This document shows, in pieces, positions 24,501 to 36,600 of a stretch of DNA of 64,000 bases. This DNA comes from Psettodes erumei (taxonomy: Eukaryota; Chordata; Actinopteri; Pleuronectiformes; Psettodidae), in NCBI GenBank assembly GCA_016785225.1, contig JAFBJZ010000872.1, positions 802,501 to 866,500 on the forward strand, read 5' to 3'. The notes beneath the pieces are model-generated. The model had not been told where the DNA came from. It ran no database searches and saw only the letters and a list, made by a program, of their open reading frames with translations. Made by a program: the position numbers and the translations under genes. The stretch's first letter is position 1, and every line of letters starts with the position of its first letter.

Positions 24501-27500
24501 GTCCCTTCTCCTCTTCTCTCAGGTACTGTCTCATGAGTGTGCAGGGCTGCTTCACAGATTTCCACATTGACTTTGGAGGCACTTCAGTCTGGTACCACAT
24601 CCTGCGAGGAGGAAAGGTCAGCGTGAAAGCCACAGGAAATATTTGGTCGTAATGAGGCAGTCGCGTTGTTAGAATAAAAGTAAATGCGATTGTGAGCTAA
24701 CGCTCCTGTGTCCCGTAAATGTACGTTAGCTCCATGGATATTCATTTTGTTGCCCTCAGACCCGCCATAACTGACCTTTTCACCTGCAGGTGTTCTGGCT
24801 GATTCCACCCACACCACAGAACCTGGAGATGTATGAGAACTGGGTTTTATCAGGAAAACAGGGAGACATCTTCTTGGGTGACAAGTGTCATGACTGTCAG
24901 AGGATAGAGCTCAGTCAGGGCAACACCTTCATAATCCCATCAGGTCTGTTTCTGCATACAGCTGTGACACACAGACATGTCGTGCAAACAATTACAAACA
25001 CTGTCTTTACAATGCCTAGAAAGCCACCCACACCCACACACACTTAATGACTAAATTCCTTCATCATCCTGTATGCTGTACATTGTAGGGTGGATCCATG
25101 CTGTGTACACCCCAGAGGACACGTTGGTATTTGGGGGGAATTTCCTCCACAGCTTTAATATCCCCATGCAGCTCAACATCTACAGTATTGAGGATCGCAC
25201 ACGGGTGAGCAGCACCTCATATTCACTTTTTTTTTTACAGCTGTTGATATATAACTACTTTCTTGCCACACACTGATGCTTGCTTCAGATGTTGGGAATA
25301 TGCCAGGCATGATTCAGAGGCTTGTTTTGTAGAATTACTCACAATAGAAAAACTGATGTGACGGAATTATTTCTCAACAACACGAACAAAGTTTTGGGAA
25401 TTTCAAGCACCCATGAAGCTAAGAATGCAACAGTAATTTCCCGTACCTAAACTCGGGGTATCTGCTGATACTGAGGATGCCTCTACCTCACTGAGCAGAA
25501 CTTATTTCAATCCCTTTATGTAATGTAACATGAGACCAACAGAGGCTCAAGCCACAACAAAGTTCGGACTAATGTTTCAGAAGAACTGTGTGAGTGCATT
25601 TTGTTGAAGAAGCACAAACTATACATTATTCATATAATTAAAGCAACTGTCTGCAGTGTAATATACACTTTCTTGTCTCATGGTTGTATTTGGCTGAACT
25701 GGATCTTATTCTAGATCTAAATCTGTTTCCTTTTTCCTCCTCTAGGTGCCAGCAAAGTTTCGCTACCCTTTCTACTATGAGATGTGCTGGTATGTCCTGG
25801 AGAGATACCTCTACTGCCTGACCAACATGTCTCACCTCACCCCTGAGTTCCAGAAATACTCCCTTGGCATAGGTGAGGGTGGATGAACACCTAATATGTC
25901 CTCTGACACATGAATTCATTCATCACCGGCATGAACTTCAACCACGACATCCTTTCTCTTTTCAGGACTGACCCAGGCTGACCTTGAGACCAGTGATCTT
26001 GCTGGGAACGGCACCTCCAACGGAGTTGACAGTGACACTGAAGATGCAGAGGTTATGCTCAAGGAGGAAGAAATCCAAGAAGACGAAGCAGCTGACGTTC
26101 CCACACCTCGACAGGTGCTGACCCCCTTTGAGCTGGAGGGACTGTGGAACCTCTTGGGGAAGCTGGAGGAGTTGCCGGCCCACAAAAAATGTGTCCCCGC
26201 GGGCATCCGGAACGCTGCAGCCCTGCTGGAGGACATGAAGGTGGGTGTGGACTAAGTTCCTTTTGCAGTTTATCACTCGCATTACATTACCTTGACTTCA
26301 CTACAGTCAAACATATTGCACGATTGGCTACTACCGCCTTCATGGTGCTGTGCCACGGTGGAAGGATGTGTTTGATATCTTTTCCTCTTCTCCACTTGTC
26401 CAGGTGATTCTGAAGGAGCATGCCAATGATAACTCCAAGCTGTCCTACACTGGAGAGCCCATCGTCAAGTGGCCCAGAAGGGTGAGAAGAAAACAGCTTT
26501 TTACAACTTTTCACAATCTGGGATTAGATAGCAATTTACTTCTGTGAACAGATGACACCATCGGCTTCTGAGCAGATGGGGTATATTTAGAATTAGTGCT
26601 TCAGTTAGGTCTTACCGTCTTTCCTATTGTATAACTGATACAATATTACACTCAGTGTTAGTGAGAAAGATGTTATAGATTGTTATAAATTACCAAGTCC
26701 TGCATTCCAGGGTCCTGCTGACACACGATTCTGACCCACTTTTTCTTTGCCTTTTCTTGCTGTGTCCCCTTATACAGCCATCATGGTATCAACCCCCCAC
26801 TCCTCCTCCCCCGGTTCTTTACCGTCCTCGTTTGGGCCCGTCGCTCCACAAGTCTCTTGGTCAGAGCTCCACCAAACGCTCCTCCATCTCTGCCCTGAGG
26901 CGCAGACGGGTGAGGTGCAAGCGCTGCGCCGCTTGCTGCCGGAAGGAGTGCGGCACCTGCCAGTATTGCCATGACATGAGGAAGTTTGGTGGGCCTGGGC
27001 GCATGAAGAAGAGCTGCATCATGAGACAGTGTCTTGCGGTGAGTCGTCATGCCCATCGTTGTACTAGTACTGCCGCTTGGTACTATTGGCCTGGCAATTA
27101 CTCTGAGAACATGTTAGGCCAGTATTTCAAAATTATGCTAAATTACTAATGTCACATACAAAGTCTGTATTCTTTTACAACTCCTAAAATAAAGCATTGT
27201 CAGAGAATAATACAGATTTTCTAAACTACAGTGTAAAAATCTGCAATATTTATTTGTGGCTTCTGGTTATGTATGCAGTAGCTTTCAGAATTGTCATTCA
27301 CGATAACGTGTCAGGTCAGTTTCCATATTGTTTCACTCCTAGTATAAATAACGTTAATTTCTCCCTCCAGCCCGCGTTGCCAAACACAGCTCGATGTGCC
27401 ATATGTAGAGAAGGGGAATCCGATGAATCGAATCCGAGCACTCACTCACTCATGGAGTGCTCTGTCTGCTCGCAGATTGCCCATCGTCACTGCATTAAGG

Positions 27501-28870
27501 TAATCTGCTTCAGACATGTTTGTAGTTTAAGGTAGCAGTAGTAGGTTAGTAGGTCGGGTCTCAGACTTTGAGCCGTTCTTTCTTTCAGGAACCTGGAGAC
27601 GGGAAGATCAATAAGGATTTGCCCAGCTGCTGGGAATGTCCCAAATGTTATCAGGGCAAAGGTTCTGCATCAGAGGTACCAAACACATATCTTCTCGAAC
27701 TTGCTCTGTGTTCTCCGTTCATTCAGTCTGTGGGGCACTTTTTCCTTTCCTCAGCAAAGCTTCGTTTTTGTAACCTCCTGCAGTTGCTACGTGATTTATG
27801 TTTTATATTTATGATTTATATTTAAATAAACCGTGACTCCGTTTCTTCTCTAACTATGCCTTCCTTCACTTCCCCTTCTTGCATCACTAGTCTTCCAGCG
27901 ATGAGGAGAGTGAAGAGTCAGAGGGCTCATCCTCCTTACCACCGTCCAAACTCACATACCGGGAAGGCATTGGTGTAGGTGAAGGGTCGAGACGAGGGAG
28001 ACGTAGCAGACTCCAATCCCGGGCCACGGCACCCCCACCCTCTCAGAAACTGTTACTGCAGCATCAACAGAATCGCAAAAGAGCAAGTGCACTGGAGCTC
28101 AGACTTAAGAAGAGGGTAAATTGGAGCTCTTGACTGTATTTAGTTCATGCAAGTTCATTTCTGCATGACTTAATTGGTATTTAGATTTCTTTGTTGAGCA
28201 GTACTTCAACTTCTTTTCAGTTTTATAAGTCATAAAAATCTTCCATGATTTGAATGCACTTGAAATTCACCGGATCCAGGATTCTTTATTTGACATTTAT
28301 CTCCCAAACATCTTCTCTGTTTATTGCAGATAAAACTGGAGCGTAGCAAACTCTTAGTGGTAAGCAAAGCACTTTTTCCTGCAATGAGTCTGTATTGCAT
28401 TTAAGTAGTTCTACAATAGACATGTAGTACTACAGGACAGTTTCATCCAAGCAACTTGGTTGCTTGGATACAGTCAGCACTGTGTTACTACATGGTGTAG
28501 TTGTGACGTGGCAGTTGGTGACAGTTGAAATTTCACCTCTGGTCCTTTACCTCCCAACAGAAACAGTCATCTCTAGATCGTTCTCCCAGGCTGCTGGGTT
28601 CGAGGATTCTGTCTCGGCTGCGCTCTCCAACCAGCAGACTATCTCAGGGCAGAGGCCGGGGCTCCACCTGGGCGAGTGGCTCCCCTTACCACGGATCTCC
28701 GGGACGGACCGGGTCCTTTCAGCAGCAGCAGTCTTCCCTCGGCCTAGTACTTGAGACCAAGGGAGAGCCCCGCAGAGGGAGGGGAAGAGGGGTGAGGCTG
28801 CGTGGTGGAGGAGCAGGAAGAGGAATCAGAAGAGGTAGAGGCCATGGTGACTTGGAGGAGGAGAGTGAGG

Positions 28871-28908
<38 letters not shown>

Positions 28909-31224
28909 GACGAGGAAGAGGAGAGGGGACAGAACAGTGGGAGAACAGGGGACAAAGAGAACCAGCCGCAGTCGAGGCGAGGAGGACGAGCAGCCAAAGA
29001 AGGGGAAGGGGAAGGTAGTGAGGTGGCCAACCAAAACTGTGCGGATGAGGAAGACGAGGAGGAGATGGAGCAGGAAAGTCAAACAGCGGCTACGGACAGC
29101 TCATTTCTTAAAGTGACACTCCAAAGGCCGACTAGGGCCAAGAGGGACCCATCAGCTATCGTCCCCAAATTAGAGGCTATCGCCCCTCAAACTGGTACTT
29201 CCACAATACACAACCAGAACAGAGCCCTTGTCAGGCCCCCAATTAGAAATCGCAGCCCCTGTCCTGATCAACTCTCCAGTAGGCACACTCGCAGTGGACA
29301 CACAGACACTCGCACCTCCCACCCAGAGAGGCTGGAGGTCTTAAAAAGACAGAGGCCGAGCAGGCCGGCTAAACTCAGCAATGGTGCCTCCAGTTCTTCG
29401 TCCTCTGAGCTTCCGCACCTCCGCATCCCTCTTTCCGCCCTACAGGAGGGAGGGACTGAGGCAGACAGGGAGAGTGGTGGAAGCGGGCCGGGTTGTGAGA
29501 GAGAGGTGTGGGTTTCTGTTTTCCGCTACTTAAGCCGAGCAGATCTCTGCGTCTGCATGGCCGTCTGCAAGAACTGGTACAAATGGTAAGACCTTCCAGC
29601 TGTTACAGTATTTTATCTATTTTTATTCAGGACGGGTTCCGACTGGGTTCTGTTAAAGCGAGCTCACTGCCTGTTAAAGTGCCAAACATCAGCTTTTAAC
29701 ATAACGTGCTCTCAGTGCCTGCGTTCATCAAATGATTCATAGAGAGCGACAAAAGATTTCATCCCAAGCGGACTGTGTGTTTGTGTATTCATCAGTTACC
29801 AACACAGTGGTGACTCTTCTCTTGCGAGACCCTCTCACCCATAATTTAAGATTCCCCCAGTCAAACTCTGATTCATATCACTTTATTTGGATCTGATCAG
29901 TGTAGGAGTTCTGGTGTAGCACCCTAATTTCTACGATGCAGCTTGAGAAGTGCAGATCTGACAAGTAGATTAAAATGAATGTGTTCTTGCCTGTAGGTGT
30001 TTAGACAAGCGGCTCTGGTCGCGGATTGACTTGAGCATCAAGCGCACCGTTACTCCTCAGGCCCTAACAGGCATCATAAAGAGACAGCCTGTCACGCTCG
30101 ACCTCTCTTGGACCAACATCTCTAAAAAGCAGCTCAGTTGGCTTGTTGGCCGCCTGCCTGGTAGGTAGAAACACACACTGATGCACTTTTGCAGAAATTT
30201 TGTTGACTTAATGTTCAATGTTATGAGTGGAAATAGATATGACATGATGAAACAATAACCATGCAACTAGGTGCAGTAAAACATGCAGGTTCATTAAGTG
30301 TTCATTTATGTTTGTGTAATAATTGTGTAAGATGTTTATTTAAAACTGGCCCTTTTTGAGTTTTAGAAATCCCAAGTTTTTCTAATGAGTTCTGAGTTCT
30401 GTGCCATGTCTTGATTTTGCAGGGCTGAAGGATCTGATGCTGGCAGGTTGTCCCTGGTCATCTATTTCAGCTCTCTGCTCCTCTGGTTGCCCTCTCCTCC
30501 GCTCTCTGGACCTCCGGTATGCAGACGGGGTCAAGGACTCTCAGATCAGGGATCTAGTCAGCCCCCCAGGTGAGGAAGGAGTGCATGACTGTCCTCGCTG
30601 CACATCTGGTTATTTGTCCATATTTTCTACCCCTGGCTTTTCTTCTTGTTTTACTTTCTTTTTAACAGTTTTTACAAAATCTCTGTGTTATTTTCTCTTC
30701 TTCCCAAATGACTCCTCTTCTCCAGACTGTGACAATCGCAGTCAGTTGCGGACAATGCAGTGTTTGCGACTAGCAGGCCTGGACATCAGCGACTCCACTC
30801 TGCGCCTGGTGATCCGCCACATGCCCCATTTAACAAAACTGGACCTCTCCCACTGCAACAGCCTCACTGACCACTCCATCAACCTGCTGACTGCAGTGGG
30901 CTCATCCACCCGAAACACACTTACAGAACTCAACCTGGGAGGTGAGAGATTGATTGGAAAATCTCAAATGAAAGACACAGAACTCTCATTTTCACACGTT
31001 TTGCACTGGTTTCATTTCGCCATTTACCCGTTTCTTTCGCAGGCTGCAGTAAACTGACAGACTCGTGTCTGAAGTATCTCCGCCGCTTTTCTTGCATCTC
31101 ACTGCTCGACCTGCGAGGCTGTAAAGGTGTGTCCCGCAAGGCCTGTGAGGCCTTCATCTCCGAGCTGTCGGTCAACGCACTCTACTGCCTATCAGATGAA
31201 AAACTCATCCAGAGGATATCCTAA
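21519..31224 (+). CDS. kdm2a: Lysine-specific demethylase 2A (JmjC, CXXC, PHD, F-box, LRR)
   Basis: KDM2A binds unmethylated CpG islands and removes mono- and dimethyl marks from H3K36. Twenty-two coding exons join in frame to 1298 aa (human 1162): 21519-21554, 23087-23225, 23336-23414, 23546-23592, 23926-24104, 24262-24368, 24523-24616, 24790-24943, 25089-25204, 25746-25872, 25966-26240, 26404-26481, 26778-27038, 27371-27499, 27589-27675, 27891-28115, 28330-28359, 28561-29585, 29997-30160, 30423-30569, 30726-30941, 31043-31224. The JmjC core shows the iron ligands in TDFHIDFGG and GWIHAVYTP. The CXXC finger (RCKRCAACCRKECGTCQYC, then KFGGPGRMKKSC), the PHD finger (CAICREGES to CWECPKCYQ), the F-box (EVWVSVFRYLSRADLC) and the C-terminal LRRs follow in order. 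The N-terminus (DDGISDDEIEGKR) and the C-terminus (LYCLSDEKLIQRIS) identify KDM2A rather than KDM2B. Confidence 0.95.
21555..23086 (+). other. kdm2a intron 1
   Basis: A 1.5 kb intron with a GT repeat running into a G-run near 22271-22302. No additional exon was recognised. Confidence 0.55.
28330..28359 (+). CDS. kdm2a: kdm2a 30-base microexon
   Basis: Ten codons (IKLERSKLLV) lie between acceptor ATTGCAG and donor GTAAGC. The exon keeps the frame between 27891-28115 and 28561-29585, so it can be skipped without changing the rest of the protein. It lies in the linker between the PHD finger and the F-box. Confidence 0.7.
28561..29585 (+). CDS. kdm2a: kdm2a large linker exon with low-complexity runs
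   Basis: A 1025-base exon whose middle is rich in Arg-Gly, then Ser and Glu/Asp runs encoded by AGC-type repeats at about 28873-28911. It ends with the start of the F-box. The short stretch VTLQRPT..... IVPKLEAI is shared with mammalian KDM2A, confirming that the low-complexity exon belongs to the gene. Antisense open frames over it are composition shadows. Confidence 0.85.
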
Positions 31225-32690
31225 GCGCCTGCCTCCGCTCACTGAAGAGGTGATGTGAAGGTGCAAAAGCAGGGGGAGTGGATCCTAATGGGAATCTGTG
31301 TGACACAAAGGACACAGACATGCAGGGAAGTTCACATGCACCTTTGTCGCGTAAAAGAACTGGTGGGGGTCTAAACTGGGAGCGCTTAATCACTTAGCTG
31401 GTGTCGGTAAAAGGGGTTTCCACGGCTGTAACAGTGTTTCTTTCCAACATTTTTTCCCTTGTACCTAAAAAAGAGACTCAGGAGTAGTTTTTTTCCCCTG
31501 CTGTTGTTCTTTTGGGAATAATATTGTGTATGAAAAGCACATATTTTTTTATTGCCAGGAGTTGGAGAACATAGGCAATTAATTTACCTGTATTAGACTA
31601 CACATTCATTGCATAACCAAACTTTTTTTGGACAGATGCCAGTCTCCCATCACAAACTCCTGTCTTGAGAAAGAAACCTTTTTAGTTTCATCCTCGGGGG
31701 CGGGGGGGCATAGCAGCATTGTTCTGTTTGGCTGATCCCCATAAAGTCTTATTTATCCTCTGACATGTTTAAACATTTGATTTCAGCTACATTTCGGTGC
31801 TCCAAGCAGATGGGTATTTTTTGTCAGATTCACAAAACGAATGTTAAGTTGTTTGATGACTTATGCTTTGTGCACAGCAGCTATGTATTCATTGTTTTTT
31901 GGGTTTTTAAAAAAAAAAAATACAACTGAAGGTGACAGGTTTTTTTCACGTCATGACTTACACAGCGAGTTACTGGAATGGCCTGTGTTTACCAGCTGTA
32001 TGTTTGGCTTGATAAAGTGTTTGGGTGCAACATTAGTTCAGTGGTGTACTTAAAGTATACATGGACATGGAGTGGATGTGTTAGTGCGAGAGGGTAAAAT
32101 GACAGCGTGAGAGGGCAGTCGACTTGGCAACAAGACCTCACCCCAGCGAAAGGCAGGTTGCATTAAATGTACGGGGTAAGCCAAGGATTAGGTGTCAGAT
32201 TAATGGTGCATTTTCATACAACTCTTAGACTTCAGGTGCTATTATTTACAAACTCCTCTTGCTTTGTTTTTGTACAGAGACAACATTTAGAGCAAAAATG
32301 TTAATATTCTAGATGAAACTGCTCCCCATCCCTCTTTGATACACTTTTTTTCTTTTCACAGATAAAAAAATGTGAGTATCTACTTTTCCACTGAATTTCA
32401 CAACCTGGTCTAATTCAGTGCAGAGATGTATGATTTTGTTTGTGGGAGGGGTGGGGGGATTGCTCATTTCTTTGTTCAAGTCTAGTGGTTCTGTATCAAC
32501 AGTCTCCTCCCAGACTGCTCTCCTGCCCATATCCCTTCAAAATGAATATAAGTATATAAATATATACTTTTGTGTAAATGTGTTTTCCTCTTTTAGATTA
32601 TCAAAACAGGAATCCTGTAGCAATGTAATTATTTTCAGAAGCCTTTTTCACTTTATGTTGTTTGTGTTATTTTTCAAGAAAAATAAAAAA
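31225..32690 (+). terminator. kdm2a 3' UTR and polyadenylation signal
   Basis: About 1.45 kb after the stop with T-rich stretches and no coding signal. AATAAA at 32682-32687 within an A-rich run is the best polyadenylation signal; another near 32836 is possible. Confidence 0.55.
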
Positions 32691-32999
32691 ATTATAAACA
32701 ATGGGATATATTTTTACTGAGAGTGGGAGAGATGCTTTAAGTATCATCTAATGTCAAAATTAATACTTTTTGCCTATTTGCACTGTTGGATCAAATATTG
32801 GCGTTTTATCTGGATCCACTTCCCCCGTAACCTGGAAATAAAGTGACGACTAAATAAATAAATAGATGGATAAATACCGCTGCTGCAGCTGTACTTATAC
32901 TTCACCCTGAAAAAGATGGGTGTTGTACAGGGGCGCAGCTGACTTGGATGGATGTGATGCGGTTTAATGGTTGTTGTCCAGGCAGGGCTGTGTTATAGC

Positions 33000-33687
33000 C
33001 GCAGCGGCTTCCAGCAGCATCGTGCGGGACGCCCTCAAGTCGAGTGACCAGGATGTGAAACTGGAATAAAGGCCGTGTCTCGCTTTATTTTGACAGACCG
33101 TAACAGTCCTGAGACATAAACAGGGGGCGGGTGCTGCATCAGCGGACTGCTAGCTTACATCATCAGCCGGCGATTTCACCAATATTTTTATTTTTTATTT
33201 ATTTTTTTGAAGAACATATATATCGTAGAAAATGAACAGACTGGGGGGTGCATCTTTTGGCTGGCTGAATTAGTTGTCTTTTATTGCACAGAATGGAAAA
33301 CAGGTGCCAAAAGGAGCAGGAAACAATGTTGTTGTTAGCCAGTTAGCTAACATTAGCCCAGCTAGCTGTTAGCTAACGTAAAGTACAAATTAGTGGGCTG
33401 AGTTAGCCGAGCTAACTCAGCCCACTAATTTAAATAGGCACACACGCACAGTTTGGTTTGTTTTTTGCCTAACGTTAGCTACTTTAATATATTTACTTGG
33501 TAACAGGTTTTTCCAGTGACACCCTTGCTTTCAGCGTTTACCCATTTTCTGCTGTGAGCCTAGCTAACTAGCTAGCTAGCTAACCAGGTGTGTGGATCAG
33601 CGCTGCCGTGCTGTCACTGCAATCTGTCGGCTGCTATAATACAAATACAGGATTCACTATTGTTTTAACTGTCAAGCGGACGAAACC
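33000..33687 (+). promoter_or_regulatory. ankrd13d promoter region
   Basis: CpG-containing sequence between kdm2a and ankrd13d with dense GCTA/TTAGC words and a perfect hairpin (separate entry). The start codon at 33688 sits in the good context ACCATGG. No TATA box was seen. Confidence 0.45.
33387..33431. repeat. Perfect 20-bp inverted repeat with 5-base loop
   Basis: Left arm 33387-33406 (AAATTAGTGGGCTGAGTTAG) is the exact reverse complement of the right arm 33412-33431; the loop is CCGAG. It lies about 260 bases before the ankrd13d start codon, inside GCTA-rich promoter DNA. It could form a stable hairpin or cruciform. No flanking element is recognised. Confidence 0.95.
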
Positions 33688-36600
33688 ATGGCTGACGAAG
33701 CATTTCCTCTGCATTTTCTGGTCTGGAACAATCAGTATCTGGAGCTCGATCGAGAGCTGCAGAAGAAAGAGGTAAATGGGTTTATTTGGTTGATGGGGTT
33801 TCCTTTATAGATGTGATTGTTATGTCGATCTGCACTGCGCTGATGCTGTTTTAGTGTTTGGTTCTGCAGCAGGATGTGGAGCGCCTGGATCCGAGGGGGC
33901 GCACCCCGCTGGAGCTGGCTGTGTGTCTGGGCCACCTGGAGTCGACCCGGGTGCTGCTCAGACACACCGCAGACCCGACACACTGCAACGCACAGGGATG
34001 GACCAGTGAGTGCTCTCTGCTCTGCTCTGCTCTCTGTTGCATATCCCGAGGTTGCACCAGTGGTCATTAAATGTGGACGTATGTTCTAGTCTTGCAGGAG
34101 GCGGTGAGCACCGGGGACCCTGAGCTGGTTCAGCTGGTGCTTCAGTACAGAGATTTCAAGCGCGCCACTGAGAGACTAGCGGGCATCCCGGAGCTGCTCA
34201 GCAAACTAAGACAGGTCAAACAGCCTCTCAGTGTTGCCACCTGATGAAAAAAGTTTTGACACCTTAACCTCTTGCACAGAGCAACTGAGCTGATCCTCAA
34301 CCACTTCTCAAAGCTGTGTTGTGGAAAGGTTTTTTTTCAGTGGGAGGACACTTTGGTCACTGGAGGTTCCCAGGGTGTCAAGCTTTATTAAATTGGGATC
34401 CACAAATGTGAGAAAACATGGACAGCTTTTGCTCTTGTCGAAGTAAAAAACTTTCCTTGGTTTTTTTCAGGCACGGGACTTCTATGTTGAGATGAAGTGG
34501 GAGTTCACCAGCTGGGGTGAGTGTGTCTCATTATTGTGTTTTCACAAGAGGTCAGTTTCAGCACCACATTGGTTGGACAGCTCCCAAAGCATATAGTGCC
34601 TGTTCCAGTCAGTCTGAAAGGTTTTCAAATGTAACCCAATACAAATGATCAATATCTGTAATGTGATGTGGTTTCCTGTGTTTGGATTACTTTGCCTCAT
34701 CTAATTTCCAGAAGATGTTCATGTAAATGGCTAATTACATGATGCAGCTAATGATTTCAAGAATCATTACCTACCATTGATTTACAAATGTCTCTCGATA
34801 TGTATTATATAGCTAATGCCCTTGAGCAACAACTTTGTCAGCCATTGTTACAATTTCACAGTCTGAATGTATCAGTCAGTTTGTTAATAAAGCATTAGTA
34901 GTAAGCAAGTAGTAGAATTTACTAATTTCCTGGTCACATATAAATCAGTTAGATTACAAATAATTTCAGAGCTACTGCATCATTGAAAAAATGAAACACT
35001 TTTTGGTGACATATTTTTGCTCTTATTAGTTTAGTGTTCTTTTTGGGGTATTTTAGCTGTTAGTCATCATACAAACAGCAATTTTGAGGCATCACAGCTT
35101 CCTGGATGTGATGGTTAGTTGTATGATCAGTGAATTACCTGATCTGGAAAACAACCATTAGTTGCGTCTGTACTGTAACAATCTGCATTTGAACATTTCT
35201 CTCTGTCTCTTGTTTTTTCAAGTGCCTGTCCTCTTCTTTAACTTCTACCCTCAGTGCCCTTGGTGTCAAAGGTGTGTCCCAGCGACGTCTACCGGGTGTG
35301 GAAAAGCGGTTCATGCCTCCGAGTGGACACCACCCTCCTGGGCTTCGAACACATGACCTGGCTGAAAGGTCGACGCAGCTATATCTTCAAGGGCGGAGGT
35401 TTGTGCTCAGTGCCCTAAGAACAGCATCACTTACAAAAAACTGAATAGCTGAGGTTGAGGGATGGATGATTGTGTGAGGAGAACTTGACTTGACTCCAAC
35501 CTGAGAAACAAGTCTGCAAGAAGCCTAAATGTGTGTTTTCCATTTTCATGAGAAACATCACTCTCCAGTACCAGTATTTTATACACCTCTTTTATACACC
35601 CCTTAGATGACGGGCGGTGGTGATGGAGGTGGACCACGAGAAGCAGGTGGTGTACACAGAGCCGCTTGTGCTGTCCCCTCGGGACGCGCCATCCCTCCTG
35701 GCAGCCATGCAGCCATCGCAGGAGAACACGGCACAGAGACTGACGTCACCCATCGTCTCCACACACCTCAACACTCGCAACATTGCCTTTGAACGGTAAG
35801 AAGCACATGCTGTATACGGACGTGGAAACCAGAATCCTTTCACCTGGATCCCACTTGATTTGTTTGTGGTCGGAACACACGTGAAGATATCTGCCTTATG
35901 TTGCTCTATGGAGCTGCTAAATCACCCTTAATGTTTTATTATTTTGAGATTTATGGAGTTTTTTTCTGTTATGTTTTTCTGTGTAATGTCTTTATTCGGT
36001 GACGTTATCTCTTTGCGTGCTCAGGAACAAGTCGGGAATCTGGGGTTGGCGTTCCGAAAAGAGCGAGGTGGTCAGTGGGTACGAAGCCAAGGTAAGCGGC
36101 TGCTGAGCCAAACTTTATTATATACAAGGTTTGATAAGAATATAGTGTGAAAAGTAGATAATAAAATTGATCACAGTGTGCTCGACATTAACAGTCCTAA
36201 TCCTTACGCTAAATAAAAGTTGTACTTCCTGTGTATTTGCACCAAATAAATGTTTCAATTGCCTTTACAGAAATTATGTGTATCTATTTGTGTGTAAATG
36301 TTTCCAGGTTTACAGTGCAACCAATGTGGAGCTAGTGACGAGGTCAAGGATGGAGCATCTGTCAGATCAGGACAAGTCGAGAAGCAAAGGTGAATGGTCT
36401 TCACCCGAAAAACCCACCGTTTGTAGGCCAGAAAATAACTAATTCATAGAAATGTATTTAAACTTTTTGACTCACAGTGTGAATCTATGTTTTTGATTTT
36501 GTGTCTGTTCCAGATATATCTTGTACTTTCCTTAAAGAGACAGTTTAGAGTAAAAATAGAACAAATTTGAGGTTGTCGTTGATAATCTCCCTCCATTGCT

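Noticed and set aside
28719..29082. Antisense Leu/Ser-rich open frames over the kdm2a large exon
   Set aside because: Shadow of AGC/GAG low-complexity coding sequence on the other strand.
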